Shown: positions 50,058 through 62,057 of the stretch, one piece after another
Position numbering within the stretch: position 1 is the first letter of the stretch
Layout: every line of letters begins with the position of its first letter
Source: Microbacterium sp. XT11
GTDB taxonomy: Bacteria; Actinomycetota; Actinomycetes; Actinomycetales; Microbacteriaceae
Assembly: GCF_001513675.1 (NCBI RefSeq)
Contig: NZ_CP013859.1
Coordinates: forward strand, 2,791,081-2,855,080
DNA length: 64,000 nt
Direction of reading: 5' to 3'
Notes under the pieces: model-generated
The model's database searches: none
What the model was told of the DNA's origin: nothing
What the model saw: only the letters and a program-made list of their open reading frames with translations
Position numbers and translations under genes: made by a program

Positions 50058-51917
50058 TTACGACTCGGTGAAGCGCTGACGCTCCACATCGATGTCGCGC
50101 AGCCGCACTCGCAGCGCACGTCCGCCATCGGAGTCCGCCGGCACACGCTGCACGGCGCCGAGCAGTTCCTGCTTCTCCTGCTCGAGGCTGCGCAGGATGA
50201 GCCGCCGCGCGAGATCCGTGGCCGAAACCACAGCTCCCTCTTCATCCCGAGCCGGGAACGGTGTCATGAGCAGTTCGCCGGCGAGCGAGCGGTAGGGCTC
50301 CCGCACGTCGTTCACGGCCTCGGTCGGCCAGCCAGGCCTCGTACGATCAGGGGCCGCGGCGACGGCCTCACGCACGGCGTCGAGGGCGGGCGTGCGGAAC
50401 GGCGACGAGAGTGCGCGAGCCAGCAGCGTCTGCTCGATGCGATGCCCGTACTGAAGCGCACCCATGAGTGCGTCGCGTTCGAGCGCCACGTCGGCGGTGC
50501 GAGCGAGTCCGGCGAGCGTCACCGAGGCGAGAGGGCCGACACCGACGGAGGCATCGGCGCTCTGCGGCGCACTCCGCTGCTGCCCTGCGCTGCTTCCCCC
50601 GCGCGCGGCGCGCTCCACCTCATGATGCACCTCGGTGGGGTCCATGCCGAGGCGGCGGGCGAGCACCCGTTCATACCCTGGCCGCAGCAGGCGATCACGG
50701 ATCTCGGCGACGATCGGCGCAGCCGCGCGCAACGCACCGACTCGCCCCTCCACCGTCGAGAGGTCGAATCCGCCCAGCCGGCGATCGATGGCGAACTCGA
50801 ACATCGGTACCTTGGCGTCCATGAGCCCCCGCACGGCGGCGTCGCCGCGCTGCAGCCGCAGGTCGCACGGGTCCAGACCGTCGGGCGCCACGGCGACGAA
50901 GGTCTGCGCATTGAAGCGATCGTCCTCGGTGAACGCCCGCAACGCGGCCTTCTGCCCTGCCTCGTCGCCGTCGAAGGTGAAGACCACCTCCCCTGATGCG
51001 TTGTCGTCGCCCATGACGCGCCGCAGCACCTTGATGTGCTCGGCACCGAACGCCGTGCCGCACGTCGCGATGGCCGTCGTGAGGCCCGCCAGGTGACACG
51101 CCATGACGTCCGTATACCCTTCGACCACGACCACACGCCGCGGGTCTCCACGCGCGATGTCCTTCTTGGCCAGGTCGAGCCCGTAGAGCACCTGTGCCTT
51201 CTTGTAGATCGGCGTCTCCGGCGTGTTCAGGTACTTCGGCCCCTGGTCGTCGTCGAAGAGCTTTCGCGCGCCGAAGCCGATGGTCTGGCCCGAGACATCA
51301 CGGATCGGCCAGACGAGCCGCCCTCGGAACCGGTCGTACACGCCGCGCTGCCCCGTCGACACGAGACCGGCCGTCGCCAGCTCCTCGCGCGTGAAGCCCT
51401 GGGCGGACAGCGCCTTCAGCATCCCGTCCCATCCGCGCGGCGCGAACCCCACGCCGAAGTGGGCCGCAGCACCGGCGTCGAACCCGCGCTCCCCCAGGAA
51501 GCGACGTGCGGCCTCGGCATCCGGTGTGAGCAGCTGCGAGCGGAAGAACTCGGCAGCCGCGGTGTTCGCGGCATACAGACGCGCCCGTCCGCTCGTCTCC
51601 GGCGCTGCGCCCCCGTCCTCGTAGTGCAGCGTGTATCCGATGCGGCTGGCAAGACGCTCGACGGCCTCGGTGAAGCTCACGTGATCGATCTCGCGAAGGA
51701 ACGAGTAGACGTCGCCCGAGGCTCCGCAGCCGAAGCAGTGATAGTACCCGACCTGGGGGCGTACGTGGAAGCTGGGGCTCTTCTCGTCGTGGAACGGGCA
51801 CAGCCCCTTGAGCGACCCGACGCCGGCGGACTTGAGCGCGACACGCTCGCCGACGATGTCGGCGATGTTCGTGCGCGCCTTGACCTCATCGACGTCGGCC
51901 TGGCGGATGCGGGGCAT
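50058..51917 (-). CDS. dnaG: DNA primase
   Basis: This 619-residue primase has the zinc ribbon [11 protein letters not shown] with YYHCFGCG, the catalytic core [14 protein letters not shown] and the TOPRIM motifs [11 protein letters not shown] and FTFDGDEAG. It primes chromosomal replication. The ATG at 51917 overlaps the dgt stop (TGATG). The frame is open far upstream through dgt as a shadow, which I discard. Confidence 0.96.
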   Translation of the reverse strand: MPRIRQADVDEVKARTNIADIVGERVALKSAGVGSLKGLCPFHDEKSPSFHVRPQVGYYHCFGCGASGDVYSFLREIDHVSFTEAVERLASRIGYTLHYEDGGAAPETSGRARLYAANTAAAEFFRSQLLTPDAEAARRFLGERGFDAGAAAHFGVGFAPRGWDGMLKALSAQGFTREELATAGLVSTGQRGVYDRFRGRLVWPIRDVSGQTIGFGARKLFDDDQGPKYLNTPETPIYKKAQVLYGLDLAKKDIARGDPRRVVVVEGYTDVMACHLAGLTTAIATCGTAFGAEHIKVLRRVMGDDNASGEVVFTFDGDEAGQKAALRAFTEDDRFNAQTFVAVAPDGLDPCDLRLQRGDAAVRGLMDAKVPMFEFAIDRRLGGFDLSTVEGRVGALRAAAPIVAEIRDRLLRPGYERVLARRLGMDPTEVHHEVERAARGGSSAGQQRSAPQSADASVGVGPLASVTLAGLARTADVALERDALMGALQYGHRIEQTLLARALSSPFRTPALDAVREAVAAAPDRTRPGWPTEAVNDVREPYRSLAGELLMTPFPARDEEGAVVSATDLARRLILRSLEQEKQELLGAVQRVPADSDGGRALRVRLRDIDVERQRFTES

Positions 51918-53290
51918 CAGCCGACCTCGGCTGGTGTGTGTCGTTCCGTCCGCGCGACGCGCGCGCCAGGCCGCGCATGACGCGGCGTCCAGATGCCGAC
52001 CTCGGCGGGATCGATCTCGCCCACGAGACGGTTGTGCCAGTCGATCGCGCTCTGATCGGTCAGGCTCGCGACCTGGTCGACGACGACGCGCGCACGCTCG
52101 GCATCGTTCGTCGCGGCGAGGAAGTCCGCCGCGAACGCGGGTTCGAGCACATCGGCGCCCGCAGACCACAGCGCGTCGGTCGACCACAGCGCGTCGGCGA
52201 GACGCTTCAGCACCCGACGCTGCTCCTTGTACACGCCCTTGCGAGCATCGATCGTCACAATGGCCTGACCCATGATGCCCTTCAGCACCGCGATCTCCGC
52301 CTCGACCACCCGCGGCACGACGACGTGTGCGTTGTACCGCACGAGCACCGCCCCGGGGTACGCCTCGCGCGTCGCAGCCACGGCGGCTCGGGCGAATCGG
52401 CCGATGAAGTCGCTGGTGAGGTTCTTCAACCGAGCGAGATCGCGCCGCGAGCGGTCGAACGACCGCAGCCACATGGGCTGCGACGCAAGGCGGTACAGCG
52501 CGTCCGCGAGCTCGTCGCGCGTGAAGTCGTATCCGACCCACTGCTGGATCCGATCGATGAGCGCCTCGTGCTCGAGCGGGTCGGACAGCTGCGCGACATC
52601 CACATAGCCGTTGACGATGGCGTCTTCGAAGTCGTGCACGGAGTAGCCGATGTCGTCGGACAGATCCATGATCTCGGCTTCGATGCAGCGCAGGCGGCCG
52701 GGAGCCCCGTCACGCATCCAGCGGAACACGGTCTCGTCCTCGGGGTACACCCCGAACTTGAGCCGCCCGCCGGGGTCGGGAACGGGGCTGTCCACCGTCC
52801 AGGGGTACTTGCAGGTCGCGTCGAGGCTCGCCCTCGTGAGGTTGAGGCCGACCGAGCGGTCATCGTCGTCGAGCACCTTCGCCTCGAGGCGAGTGAGGAT
52901 GCGCAACGACTGCGCGTTGCCCTCGAAGCCGCCGATGTGCTCCGCCCACTCGTTGAGCGCGCGCTCGCCGTTGTGCCCGAAGGGAGGGTGGCCGAGGTCG
53001 TGGCTCAGGCACGCCGTGTCAACGACGTCGGCGGAGACGCCGAGGGCGGCGGCGAGCTCACGACCCACCTGCGCGACCTCGAGCGAGTGCGTGAGGCGGT
53101 TGCGGGCGAAGTCGGCGGTGCTGGCGGGGCTCAGCACCTGCGTCTTCGCTGCGAGCCGCCGGAGCGCAGCCGAGTGCAGCACCCGCGCACGGTCACGCGC
53201 GAAGTCATCGCGCTCCGAACGGTGCGTCTCGGCGAAGTAGCGCTCGGCGTCGCGGTCGCCGTAGCCGTCGCGCCGAGGGTCAGCCGCCAC
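51917..53290 (-). CDS. dgt: deoxyguanosinetriphosphate triphosphohydrolase-like protein
   Basis: This 457-residue HD-superfamily protein has [18 protein letters not shown], the metal-binding [16 protein letters not shown] and [16 protein letters not shown]. Dgt proteins cut dNTPs to nucleosides and triphosphate. The GTG start overlaps the dusB stop. The order dusB-dgt-dnaG is conserved in actinobacteria as I recall. Confidence 0.92.
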   Translation of the reverse strand: MAADPRRDGYGDRDAERYFAETHRSERDDFARDRARVLHSAALRRLAAKTQVLSPASTADFARNRLTHSLEVAQVGRELAAALGVSADVVDTACLSHDLGHPPFGHNGERALNEWAEHIGGFEGNAQSLRILTRLEAKVLDDDDRSVGLNLTRASLDATCKYPWTVDSPVPDPGGRLKFGVYPEDETVFRWMRDGAPGRLRCIEAEIMDLSDDIGYSVHDFEDAIVNGYVDVAQLSDPLEHEALIDRIQQWVGYDFTRDELADALYRLASQPMWLRSFDRSRRDLARLKNLTSDFIGRFARAAVAATREAYPGAVLVRYNAHVVVPRVVEAEIAVLKGIMGQAIVTIDARKGVYKEQRRVLKRLADALWSTDALWSAGADVLEPAFAADFLAATNDAERARVVVDQVASLTDQSAIDWHNRLVGEIDPAEVGIWTPRHARPGARVARTERHTPAEVG

Positions 53291-54434
53291 TGTTCTCGAT
53301 CTCCGCTCCTCGCATCATCTCCGAGGTCGAATCGCCGATCTCGCGCGACTCGAGCCACTTGTCCGGCAGGGCCGGGCGCTTCGGACGGCCCGCGCGCCCA
53401 CGCTGCCCCTCCGCGTCCTTGCCAGGATACGGCGCGTCGCGGTCGAGACGGCCCAGCAGATCGTCGATCTCCGCAAGGCTCGAGGCGGTGGCGAGGCCGG
53501 TGCGGATGTCGCCGCCGACGGGGTACCCCTTGAAGTACCAGGCGACGTGCTTGCGGACGTCGCGGCATCCGTGGTCCTCGTCCTCGAAGAACTCGACGAG
53601 GAGCTCGGCGTGGCGCCGGAAGGCGTCGGCGACGAAGCCCAAGGTCGCATCGACGGCCGGCGTGTCGGCGCCGAATGCCACGGCCAGGTCGCCGAAGAGC
53701 CAAGGGCGTCCGAGGCATCCGCGCCCGACCACGACACCGTCGCAGTCGGTCTGCTCCATCATGCGCACGGCGTCGTCGGACGACCAGATGTCGCCATTGC
53801 CGAGGACGGGGATGCTCGTGACCGCCTGCTTCAGCTCGCCGATCGCGTTCCAGTCGGCGTTCCCCGAGTAGAACTCGCTCGCCGTGCGCGCGTGCAGGGC
53901 GACGGCGGCCGCTCCGGCCTCCTCCGCCGCCCGACCGGCGTCGAGGAACGTGAGGTGGTCGGCGTCGATTCCCTTGCGCATCTTCACCGTGAGCGGCAGG
54001 TGTTCGGCGGCGGCAACCGCCTGCTCGACGATGTCGGCGAAGAGGGAAGTCTTCCACGGCAGAGCCGCTCCCCCGCCCTTGCGCGTGACCTTCGGCACAG
54101 GACATCCGAAGTTCAGGTCGACATGGTCGGCGTAGTCCTCGGCCACGATGATGCGGACCGCTTCGGCGATGGTCTTCGGGTCGACGCCGTACAGCTGGAT
54201 CGAGCGCGGCGTCTCCGACTCGTGGTGCCGGATGAGCCGCATGGTGGTCTGGTTGCGTTCGACGAGCGCGCGAGACGTGATCATCTCGCTGACGTAGAGC
54301 CCCGCTCCGTATTCGCGGCACAGCCGCCGGAAGGCGGTGTTCGTGATCCCCGCCATGGGTGCGAGGACCACCGGCACGTCGAGGGCGATCGGTCCGATGC
54401 GGAGAGGGCGCGCGGGGGCGGTGGCAACAGTCAT
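53280..54434 (-). CDS. dusB: tRNA-dihydrouridine synthase B
   Basis: This 384-residue FMN enzyme has VVLAPMAGITNTAFRRLC, the catalytic Cys in VDLNFGCPVPKVTRKGGGAAL, TVKMRKGID and VLGNGDIWSSDDA. It reduces uridines in the D loop of tRNA. The C-terminal 50 residues are Arg/Lys-rich and less conserved. It heads the dusB-dgt-dnaG set and is divergent from the glutathione peroxidase gene. Confidence 0.94.
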   Translation of the reverse strand: MTVATAPARPLRIGPIALDVPVVLAPMAGITNTAFRRLCREYGAGLYVSEMITSRALVERNQTTMRLIRHHESETPRSIQLYGVDPKTIAEAVRIIVAEDYADHVDLNFGCPVPKVTRKGGGAALPWKTSLFADIVEQAVAAAEHLPLTVKMRKGIDADHLTFLDAGRAAEEAGAAAVALHARTASEFYSGNADWNAIGELKQAVTSIPVLGNGDIWSSDDAVRMMEQTDCDGVVVGRGCLGRPWLFGDLAVAFGADTPAVDATLGFVADAFRRHAELLVEFFEDEDHGCRDVRKHVAWYFKGYPVGGDIRTGLATASSLAEIDDLLGRLDRDAPYPGKDAEGQRGRAGRPKRPALPDKWLESREIGDSTSEMMRGAEIENSGG

Positions 54435-54493
54435 GACCCCTCCATTCTCCCAGACGCGGAGCCCCGACGGGTGCGCCGACTTAAGCTGTGGAC

Positions 54494-55003
54494 ATGAGTG
54501 ATTCCCCCGCTGCGGAGACCTCCGTGCGCTCCATTCCGTTCATCGACGCCACAGGAGCCGAGAAGACGCTCGACGATCTCGGCGCCGACGTCGTCCTCGT
54601 CGTCAACGTCGCCTCGAAGTGCGGCCTCACACCCCAGTACGAGCAGCTCGAGCAGTTGCAGCGACAGTACGGCGACCGCGGTTTCAGCGTCGTCGGGTTC
54701 CCGTGCAACCAGTTCCTGGGTCAGGAACCCGGCTCGTTGGAGAAGATCCTCGAGTTCTGCTCCACCACGTACGGCGTGACGTTCCCCATCAACGAGAAGA
54801 TCAAGGTCAACGGCAGGAACGCCGCGGAGCTCTACAAGGCCCTGCGCCAGACCCCCGATTCCTCGGGAAAGGCTGGGCGGGTGGAGTGGAACTTCGAGAA
54901 GTTCCTGGTGCTGCGCGACGGATCCGTTCAGCGGTTCCGTCCGGCGCAGAAGCCCGACTCGCCGGAGATCGTCGACGCCATCGAAGCCGCGCTCACCCGC
55001 TAG
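54494..55003 (+). CDS. glutathione peroxidase-family thiol peroxidase
   Basis: This 169-residue protein has peroxidatic Cys43 in NVASKCGLTPQY, FPCNQFLGQEPG and WNFEKFLV, the Cys-Gln-Trp-Asn set of the family. The Cys form in bacteria usually takes electrons from thioredoxin rather than glutathione. ATG 54494 is preferred to the GTG two codons earlier. Its stop overlaps the convergent DsbA-like gene by four bases. Confidence 0.93.
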   Translation: MSDSPAAETSVRSIPFIDATGAEKTLDDLGADVVLVVNVASKCGLTPQYEQLEQLQRQYGDRGFSVVGFPCNQFLGQEPGSLEKILEFCSTTYGVTFPINEKIKVNGRNAAELYKALRQTPDSSGKAGRVEWNFEKFLVLRDGSVQRFRPAQKPDSPEIVDAIEAALTR

Positions 55004-55686
55004 CCGGCGGCCGCCTCGGGCGCGCTCTCCGCGCGCTTGGCCCACAGGTCGCGAAGCACGTTCTCGAACGCTGCCGGCGGCTGCGCACCCGAGATGCCGT
55101 ACTGCCCGTCGATCACGAAGAACGGCACGCCCTGGATGCCGTACGCGCGGGCCTGCGCCTGATCCTGCCGCACCGCGGGCAGGTACCGGGCGGACTCCAG
55201 CGCCTCGCGAGCCTCGCCTGGGTCGAGGCCGACCTCGGTGGCCAGCTCGACGAGGTCGTCGATGCGTCCGACGTGCTTGCCCTCAGTGAAGTACGCCGCC
55301 ATGAGGCGCTCTTCCATCTCGTGCTGCAGTCCCTTCGCCTTCGCGAAATGCAGCAGCTCGTGGGCCTTGACGGTGTTGGTGTGCTGGAGCAGGTCGAACC
55401 GGTATTCGAGGCCCGCGCCGGCGGCGACCCCTGTGACGTGGGAGAGCATCTGCTCGACCTGGGCGCGTGGCATGCCCTTGTGGCCTGCGAGGAAGTCGAC
55501 CTCGTCCCCGTCGAAGTCGACAGGCGTGTCCGGCGAGAGCTCGAACGAGTGGAACGTGATGTTCACCTGAGGAACGTCGTCGTCTCCTGCGACGGCCTCC
55601 AGACCCTTCTCGAGATTGCGCTTGCCGATGTAGCACCACGGGCAGGCGATGTCGGACCAGATGTCGATCGAGATGGGTTCGCTCAC
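55000..55686 (-). CDS. DsbA-family oxidoreductase (FrnE-like)
   Basis: This 228-residue protein has a thioredoxin fold with the active site CPWC in SDIACPWCYIGKRN, and GIQGVPFFVIDGQYGISGAQP near the C-terminus (in part, GVPFFVIDGQYGISGAQ). There is no signal peptide, so it acts in the cytoplasm, as FrnE types do. GTG 55686 is the likely start; the ATG at 55704 gives six more residues. Confidence 0.87.
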   Translation of the reverse strand: MSEPISIDIWSDIACPWCYIGKRNLEKGLEAVAGDDDVPQVNITFHSFELSPDTPVDFDGDEVDFLAGHKGMPRAQVEQMLSHVTGVAAGAGLEYRFDLLQHTNTVKAHELLHFAKAKGLQHEMEERLMAAYFTEGKHVGRIDDLVELATEVGLDPGEAREALESARYLPAVRQDQAQARAYGIQGVPFFVIDGQYGISGAQPPAAFENVLRDLWAKRAESAPEAAAG

Positions 55687-55739
55687 ACCTCCATCCAACC
55701 GCATGGAGGTGTCCGCTATTCCGTGGATAGGATTCTCGG

Positions 55740-56300
55740 ATGCTCTCCGCCGACGATCCGCTGCCGTCCCGCCCCTCACGAGTGTTGATCGCGGGCGTCA
55801 CCGGCTCGGGGAAGACCACCCTCGCCCGGCGGCTCGGGGCGATGTGGAACCTGCGACACGTCGAGATCGACGCTCTCTTCCACGGCCCGGACTGGACTCC
55901 ACGTCCGACGTTCCTCGACGACGTGCGGGCCTTCGCTTCCGAAGAGCGCTGGGTGACCGAGTGGCAGTACACGAGCAAGGGCACCGATGGGATCCTCGCG
56001 CCCCGTGCACAGCTCGCGATCTGGCTCGACTACCCGTACCGCGTCGTCAGATCACGGCTGGTGCGCCGCACGATCTCGCGCCAGGTGCTGCGCACCGAGC
56101 TCTGGAACGGCAACAGGGAGCGCGGGATCCAGAACATGTTCCGCCGCGATGCGGAGGACAACATCCTGCTGTGGCAGACCCGCACCCTGCACAAGTGGAC
56201 CGAGCGCATGCCCGAGGTCCAGACCCGGCATCCGCATCTCACGATCGTCCGTCTCACGCACCCGCGCAAGACCGAGCGCTGGCTGCGCGCTCAGGCCTGA
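55740..56300 (+). CDS. P-loop kinase (adenylate kinase-like topology protein)
   Basis: This 186-residue protein has Walker [10 protein letters not shown] at residues 19-27, [17 protein letters not shown] and [18 protein letters not shown]. This resembles the DNA topology modulation protein FlaR/adenylate kinase-related family. Substrate unknown. It is divergent from the DsbA-like gene and its last ten bases overlap uppS. Confidence 0.82.
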   Translation: MLSADDPLPSRPSRVLIAGVTGSGKTTLARRLGAMWNLRHVEIDALFHGPDWTPRPTFLDDVRAFASEERWVTEWQYTSKGTDGILAPRAQLAIWLDYPYRVVRSRLVRRTISRQVLRTELWNGNRERGIQNMFRRDAEDNILLWQTRTLHKWTERMPEVQTRHPHLTIVRLTHPRKTERWLRAQA

Positions 56301-57091
56301 TCAGGGGCGTTCACCGCGCCCCCGAACCTCCGATCGCGCGACAGGTAGATGCCGATCGCACGCCAGAGGTCCTCACGTGAGAAGTCGGGCCACAGCGTGT
56401 CGAGGAACACCATCTCGGCGTACGCCGACTCCCACAGCAGGAAGTTCGACGTGCGCTGCTCGCCCGAGCTGCGCAGGAACAGGTCGACGTCCGGCATGTC
56501 CGGAACGTACAGGTGCCGCCTGATCATCTTCTCGCTGATCGCATTCGGCTTCACCCGGCCCGCCGCGACATCCGCGGCGATGGCACGCATGGCGTCGACG
56601 ATCTCGACGCGACCGCCGTAGTTCACGCACATGGTCAGCGTGAGCACGTCGTTGCCGCGCGTGAGCTGCTCGGCGTACTGGAGTTCCTTGATCACCGAGC
56701 CCCACAGGCGCGGTTTGCGCCCAGCCCACCGCACGCGCACGCCCCACTCGTTGAGCTGATCGCGCCGACGATGCAGCACATCGCGGTTGTAGCCCATGAG
56801 GAACCGCACCTCCTCCGGGGAGCGCGCCCAGTTCTCCGTCGAGAACGCGTACACCGAGAGATGCTTGACGCCGGCCTGGATGGCGCCGGCGACGACGTCC
56901 AGGAGCACCTCCTCGCCCGCCTTGTGCCCTTCGATGCGGTTGAGCCCGCGGCGGTTCGCCCACCGACCGTTGCCGTCCATGACGATCGCCACGTGCTCCG
57001 GCACCGCGGGGAACGCGGGCGGGTGCACGCCCGTCCAGTCGAGGGGACGATACGCGACGGCATCCTTGTGGGTGTACGGCTTCGGACTCAC
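56291..57091 (-). CDS. uppS: isoprenyl transferase (undecaprenyl diphosphate synthase type)
   Basis: This 266-residue cis-prenyltransferase has the motifs [31 protein letters not shown] and [19 protein letters not shown] (shown within limits). It makes the long-chain lipid carrier for peptidoglycan synthesis. GTG 57091 lies eight bases after the recO stop. The two genes form an operon, as in many actinobacteria. Confidence 0.95.
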   Translation of the reverse strand: MSPKPYTHKDAVAYRPLDWTGVHPPAFPAVPEHVAIVMDGNGRWANRRGLNRIEGHKAGEEVLLDVVAGAIQAGVKHLSVYAFSTENWARSPEEVRFLMGYNRDVLHRRRDQLNEWGVRVRWAGRKPRLWGSVIKELQYAEQLTRGNDVLTLTMCVNYGGRVEIVDAMRAIAADVAAGRVKPNAISEKMIRRHLYVPDMPDVDLFLRSSGEQRTSNFLLWESAYAEMVFLDTLWPDFSREDLWRAIGIYLSRDRRFGGAVNAPDQA

Positions 57092-57098
57092 CTGGCTC

Positions 57099-57830
57099 CT
57101 ATCGAGAGACGTCGGTCACGTGGGCGAGCGAGCGGATGCCGCGCTCGAGGTGCCACTGCGCGTACGCAGCGATGAGGCCGGATGCCGCGGAGGCGTCTGC
57201 GGAAGACGCCGCGTCGATGACCTCCCACTCCCCCGCCATCAACGAGCGCAGAAGCGACAGAGTGCGCTCGGCGATCCGTGGGCTTCCGGCCGGCGCGTCG
57301 TCGGCGCAGACGAGTCCGCCGAGTTGGCCGACGAAGTGCGTATGCGGACCGGGCTTCCCGCACCGGGCGCAATCCCCGAGAGACGGCGCCCAGCCCGAGA
57401 GCGCCATCACGCGGAGCAGATAGGAGTCGAGGATGCTGCGCGGCGCATGCTCTCCGCGTGAGAGCGCGCGCAGCCCGCCGACCAGCAGGAGGTATTGCTC
57501 GGGAGTCGCCTCCGCGTCGCTGAGGCGGTCGGCCGTCTCGACCATCGCGCTCGCCGCAGTGAACCGCTCGTACTGCGACACGATGTCGGCGCCATAGGAT
57601 CCGAGGGTCTCGGCTTGCTGCACGATATCGAGCGAACGGCCCTGATACAGCTGCACGTCGGCGACCATGAACGGTTCGAGCCTCGAGCCGAACTTCGACG
57701 ACGTGCGGCGCACGCCCTTGGCGACGGCCCGCAGCTTGCCGTGCCGCCGAGAGAGCATGATGACGATGCGGTCCGCCTCACCCAGCTTGTGGGTGCGCAG
57801 GACCACCGCTTCATCTCGGTACGTCGGCAC
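57099..57830 (-). CDS. recO: DNA repair protein RecO
   Basis: This 243-residue protein has the N-terminal OB-fold pattern [19 protein letters not shown], then [19 protein letters not shown] zinc ribbon with Cys pairs sits in GDCARCGK and LVCADDA. It assists RecF-pathway loading of RecA. GTG 57830 is used; the open frame further upstream runs antisense to the next gene. Confidence 0.94.
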   Translation of the reverse strand: MPTYRDEAVVLRTHKLGEADRIVIMLSRRHGKLRAVAKGVRRTSSKFGSRLEPFMVADVQLYQGRSLDIVQQAETLGSYGADIVSQYERFTAASAMVETADRLSDAEATPEQYLLLVGGLRALSRGEHAPRSILDSYLLRVMALSGWAPSLGDCARCGKPGPHTHFVGQLGGLVCADDAPAGSPRIAERTLSLLRSLMAGEWEVIDAASSADASAASGLIAAYAQWHLERGIRSLAHVTDVSR

Positions 57831-57864
57831 CGTTCGATTATCCTCTCTGGGCGACAATGGACGG

Positions 57865-58563
57865 GTGACCGAACCGCTCTTCACCATTCCGCTCTGGGCG
57901 GACCTCCTCGGCGTCGGCCTCGGCGGCGTGCAGGGCGCGATGTTCGCCTCCGGATTCCAGGGACAGCGTCGCCTCGATTGGCTCGGAGTCGCCATCATCG
58001 GGATCATGATCGGCATGGGCGGCGGACTCATCCGCGACATCCTGCTCGGCCAGCCTCCGGCGACCCTGCACAGCAACTGGTATCTGCTCACGGCGACAGG
58101 TGCCTCGCTGTTCGGGATGCTGCTCGCAGGGGTCTTCAACCGGCTCAACACCGTCATCGTCGTGCTCGACGCCGTGGTCATCGGCATGTTCGGGGCCTTC
58201 GGCACGAGCAAGGCGATCGCACTGGGCATTCCGCCCGTTCCCGCCGTGTTCATCGGAGCGTGTTCGGCCGTCGGCGGCGGCGTGCTTCGAGACATGCTGA
58301 TGGGTCTGCCGACCGCGATCATGCACGTCGGGTCGCTCTATGCGGTCGCCGCCGGCGCCGGCTGCGTGTTCATCGTCGTCGCGCACCTGCTGTTCGGGAT
58401 GCCGATCACGCTCGCCGCCGTCATCGGCATCGTCGTGACGGCCGTCATCCGCATCCTCGCGGTGAGCTTCGACGTCTCCCTGCCAGAGCAGAGGAGGCTC
58501 TACCGCCGCAAGGTCGCGGCCGAGACGGGGATGATCCCGATCATCAAGCGCGCGGACGACTGA
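57865..58563 (+). CDS. trimeric intracellular cation (TRIC)-type channel, UPF0126
   Basis: This 232-residue protein has seven hydrophobic segments in two similar halves. Each half has a GGGxxRD turn: [17 protein letters not shown] and [17 protein letters not shown]. This pattern defines the UPF0126/TRIC family, which forms cation channels. The GTG at 57865 is the first start after the recO divergence. A strong hairpin follows the gene. Confidence 0.87.
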   Translation: MTEPLFTIPLWADLLGVGLGGVQGAMFASGFQGQRRLDWLGVAIIGIMIGMGGGLIRDILLGQPPATLHSNWYLLTATGASLFGMLLAGVFNRLNTVIVVLDAVVIGMFGAFGTSKAIALGIPPVPAVFIGACSAVGGGVLRDMLMGLPTAIMHVGSLYAVAAGAGCVFIVVAHLLFGMPITLAAVIGIVVTAVIRILAVSFDVSLPEQRRLYRRKVAAETGMIPIIKRADD

Positions 58564-58612
58564 CCGAGGAGCGCCACGACACGTGTCGACCGACGAACGC
58601 GACGACGCACAA

Positions 58613-58649
58613 GACGCGGCATCCGATGTCGATCATCGGATGCCGCGTC
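58613..58649. terminator. bidirectional hairpin terminator
   Basis: A perfect 16-bp stem (58613-58628 with 58634-58649, TCGAT loop) lies between the stops of the TRIC-like gene and the convergent leuA, and can serve both. Confidence 0.8.
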
Positions 58650-58678
58650 TCACTCTCACGCGCTCGACGACCTCGCGA

Positions 58679-60503
<1,825 letters not shown>

Positions 60504-60520
<17 letters not shown>

Positions 60521-60551
60521 AGCTAAGAAGAAGCAGACCGCCGAAAGGCAT
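60504..60551 (-). CDS. leuL: leucine leader peptide (15 aa)
   Basis: The short frame reads MPFGGLLLLSCRDES. It holds four leucine codons in a row (CTG CTT CTT CTT); CTT is rare in this GC-rich genome. Its end overlaps the 5' arm of the leader stem-loop ahead of leuA. This is the classic layout of an amino-acid attenuator. No clear ribosome site was found, so the message may be leaderless. Confidence 0.6.
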
Positions 60552-60620
60552 GGCGCCATGGTAGCAGACCCGCCACGCGAGAGCGACCCTCACATCGGCG
60601 CCCGGCAGAGGGGCCCGAGG

Positions 60621-60661
60621 TCAGGGCACGTCGGGGATCAGGGCACGTCGGGGATCAGGGC
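60621..60661. repeat. 17-bp tandem repeat at the 3' end of the oxidoreductase gene
   Basis: TCAGGGCACGTCGGGGA occurs twice in a row (60621-60637 and 60638-60654) and a partial third copy (TCAGGGC) follows inside the gene. The stop codon of the oxidoreductase lies at the junction, so the outer copy is a duplicated, untranslated end. It looks like replication slippage. Confidence 0.6.
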
Positions 60662-61579
60662 GATCTTGCCGCCCGGGTGTCCGGTCGCGATGATGCGCAG
60701 CGCCTCCGGAGCCTGGGAGAGAGGCAGCTCGTGTGCCACCGGCACGGTGAGATCGCCGGTCTGCGCCAGCGCGATGAGCTCGGGCCGCACCTCATCGCGG
60801 AACCGTGCGCTCTCCGGGCGCGACCCGGCGATCGACCGGATGCCGAGCTCCCCTGCCCTCCCGGATGCGATCGACACGATCCGGTCGCAATCGGCGACGA
60901 GCTCGAGCGAGACGTCGACGGCCTCGTCGGTGCCGACCGCGTCGAGCGCCGCCGCAACGGGTCCCCCGCTCGCGGCCCGCACCCGTCCGGCGAGCCCGTG
61001 ACCGTACCGGACGGGGACGCCTCCGAATCGGGCGACCTCGTCGGCGCGCTCCTCGCTGCAGGTGCCGATCACGCGGATGCCGCGTAGCCGCGCCTGCTGC
61101 AGCACGCTGACCCCCACGGCGCCGGAGGCGCCATGCAGGAGCACCGTCTCGCCCGGCGCCGCCCCGGTGACGAAGAGCATCTCCGCCGCGGTCGTGCCGG
61201 CGAGAAGAAGGTTGGCGGCCTGGGCATGCGTGAGCGTTGTCGGCTTGGCGAAGACCTTCTCCGCCGGCACCGTCACCGCGCTCGCATATCCGCCGCGCAC
61301 ACGGAAGGCGATGACCTCGTCACCGACGTTCGCCGCACCGGAGCCGATCACCGTGTCCGGTCCGATCGCCGCCAACTCGCCCGAGACCTCGTAGCCGATC
61401 GGCACGGGGAACTCGATTCCGGGACGGGGCGCAGCGACGTGCTTCGCATCGGCGGGGTTCACGCCTGCGGCGCGCACCCGGATCGTGACCTCGCCAGGCC
61501 CCGGGTCGCGGACCGGCTCGTCGACGAACAACCAGGAGTCGACGGGTCCTGGCACGGGAGCGATCCACCGGTGAGCCAT
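60638..61579 (-). CDS. NADP-dependent medium-chain oxidoreductase (quinone reductase-like)
   Basis: This 313-residue MDR-family protein has VRAAGVNPADAKHVA, PIGYEVSGELAAIG and the cofactor motif LHGASGAVGVSVLQQARLRG. It lacks the Cys ligands of a structural zinc, so it belongs to the quinone oxidoreductase branch. ATG 61579 is chosen; the longer frame upstream is antisense to the next gene. Substrate unknown. Confidence 0.87.
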   Translation of the reverse strand: MAHRWIAPVPGPVDSWLFVDEPVRDPGPGEVTIRVRAAGVNPADAKHVAAPRPGIEFPVPIGYEVSGELAAIGPDTVIGSGAANVGDEVIAFRVRGGYASAVTVPAEKVFAKPTTLTHAQAANLLLAGTTAAEMLFVTGAAPGETVLLHGASGAVGVSVLQQARLRGIRVIGTCSEERADEVARFGGVPVRYGHGLAGRVRAASGGPVAAALDAVGTDEAVDVSLELVADCDRIVSIASGRAGELGIRSIAGSRPESARFRDEVRPELIALAQTGDLTVPVAHELPLSQAPEALRIIATGHPGGKIALIPDVP

Positions 61580-61583
61580 GCGT

Positions 61584-62057
61584 TCAGAAGTAGCACATGA
61601 CGTTGTTGACGAAGGCCGAGACGTTGGTCCACCCTCCCGCAGGGGCGCTGGCGACCACCGCGGTGCCGTTGCGGGCGTGCGCCGTACCACTCGCGCGCGC
61701 GTCGGCGAGGGACCGGGCGACGAAGGAGCTCGGGATCGCGTGGTAGCCGCACGTGTTCCAGCTGAGCATCGCCCCGCCCAGCGAGGACGACGAGAACACG
61801 CACACGAGCCCGGATCCGCAGCTCCCGACCGCACCGGCGAGGGACAAGCGCTGTCCGGCTGCATGCGGTGCGACGATCTGCATGCCGAGTTCGGGCCATA
61901 CGGCGTGGTGCTCGTCGAGCAGCACACCGCCCGGCACCTCGGCCATGACAGCCGAGATCAGCGGATCGGATGCGTCATCGGCTGCAGCCGCCGGCGCGAC
62001 ACCGACGACGGCGAGGATGAGTCCGACCGCAGCGGAGACCGCTCGCACGCGCCTCAT
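61584..62057 (-). CDS. secreted crystallin-like protein (peptidase inhibitor I36-like)
   Basis: This 157-residue protein has a signal peptide (residues 1-25, cleavage near AAAA). The mature part has four Cys, in GSCGSGLVCVFSS, NTCGYH and the end VMCYF. GWTNVSAFVNNVMCYF resembles the beta/gamma-crystallin-type fold of I36 peptidase inhibitors from Streptomyces. Two disulfides are likely. The gene overlaps the stop of the sigma-linked gene upstream by four bases, so it is coupled to that operon. Inhibitor activity is a guess. Confidence 0.6.
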   Translation of the reverse strand: MRRVRAVSAAVGLILAVVGVAPAAAADDASDPLISAVMAEVPGGVLLDEHHAVWPELGMQIVAPHAAGQRLSLAGAVGSCGSGLVCVFSSSSLGGAMLSWNTCGYHAIPSSFVARSLADARASGTAHARNGTAVVASAPAGGWTNVSAFVNNVMCYF

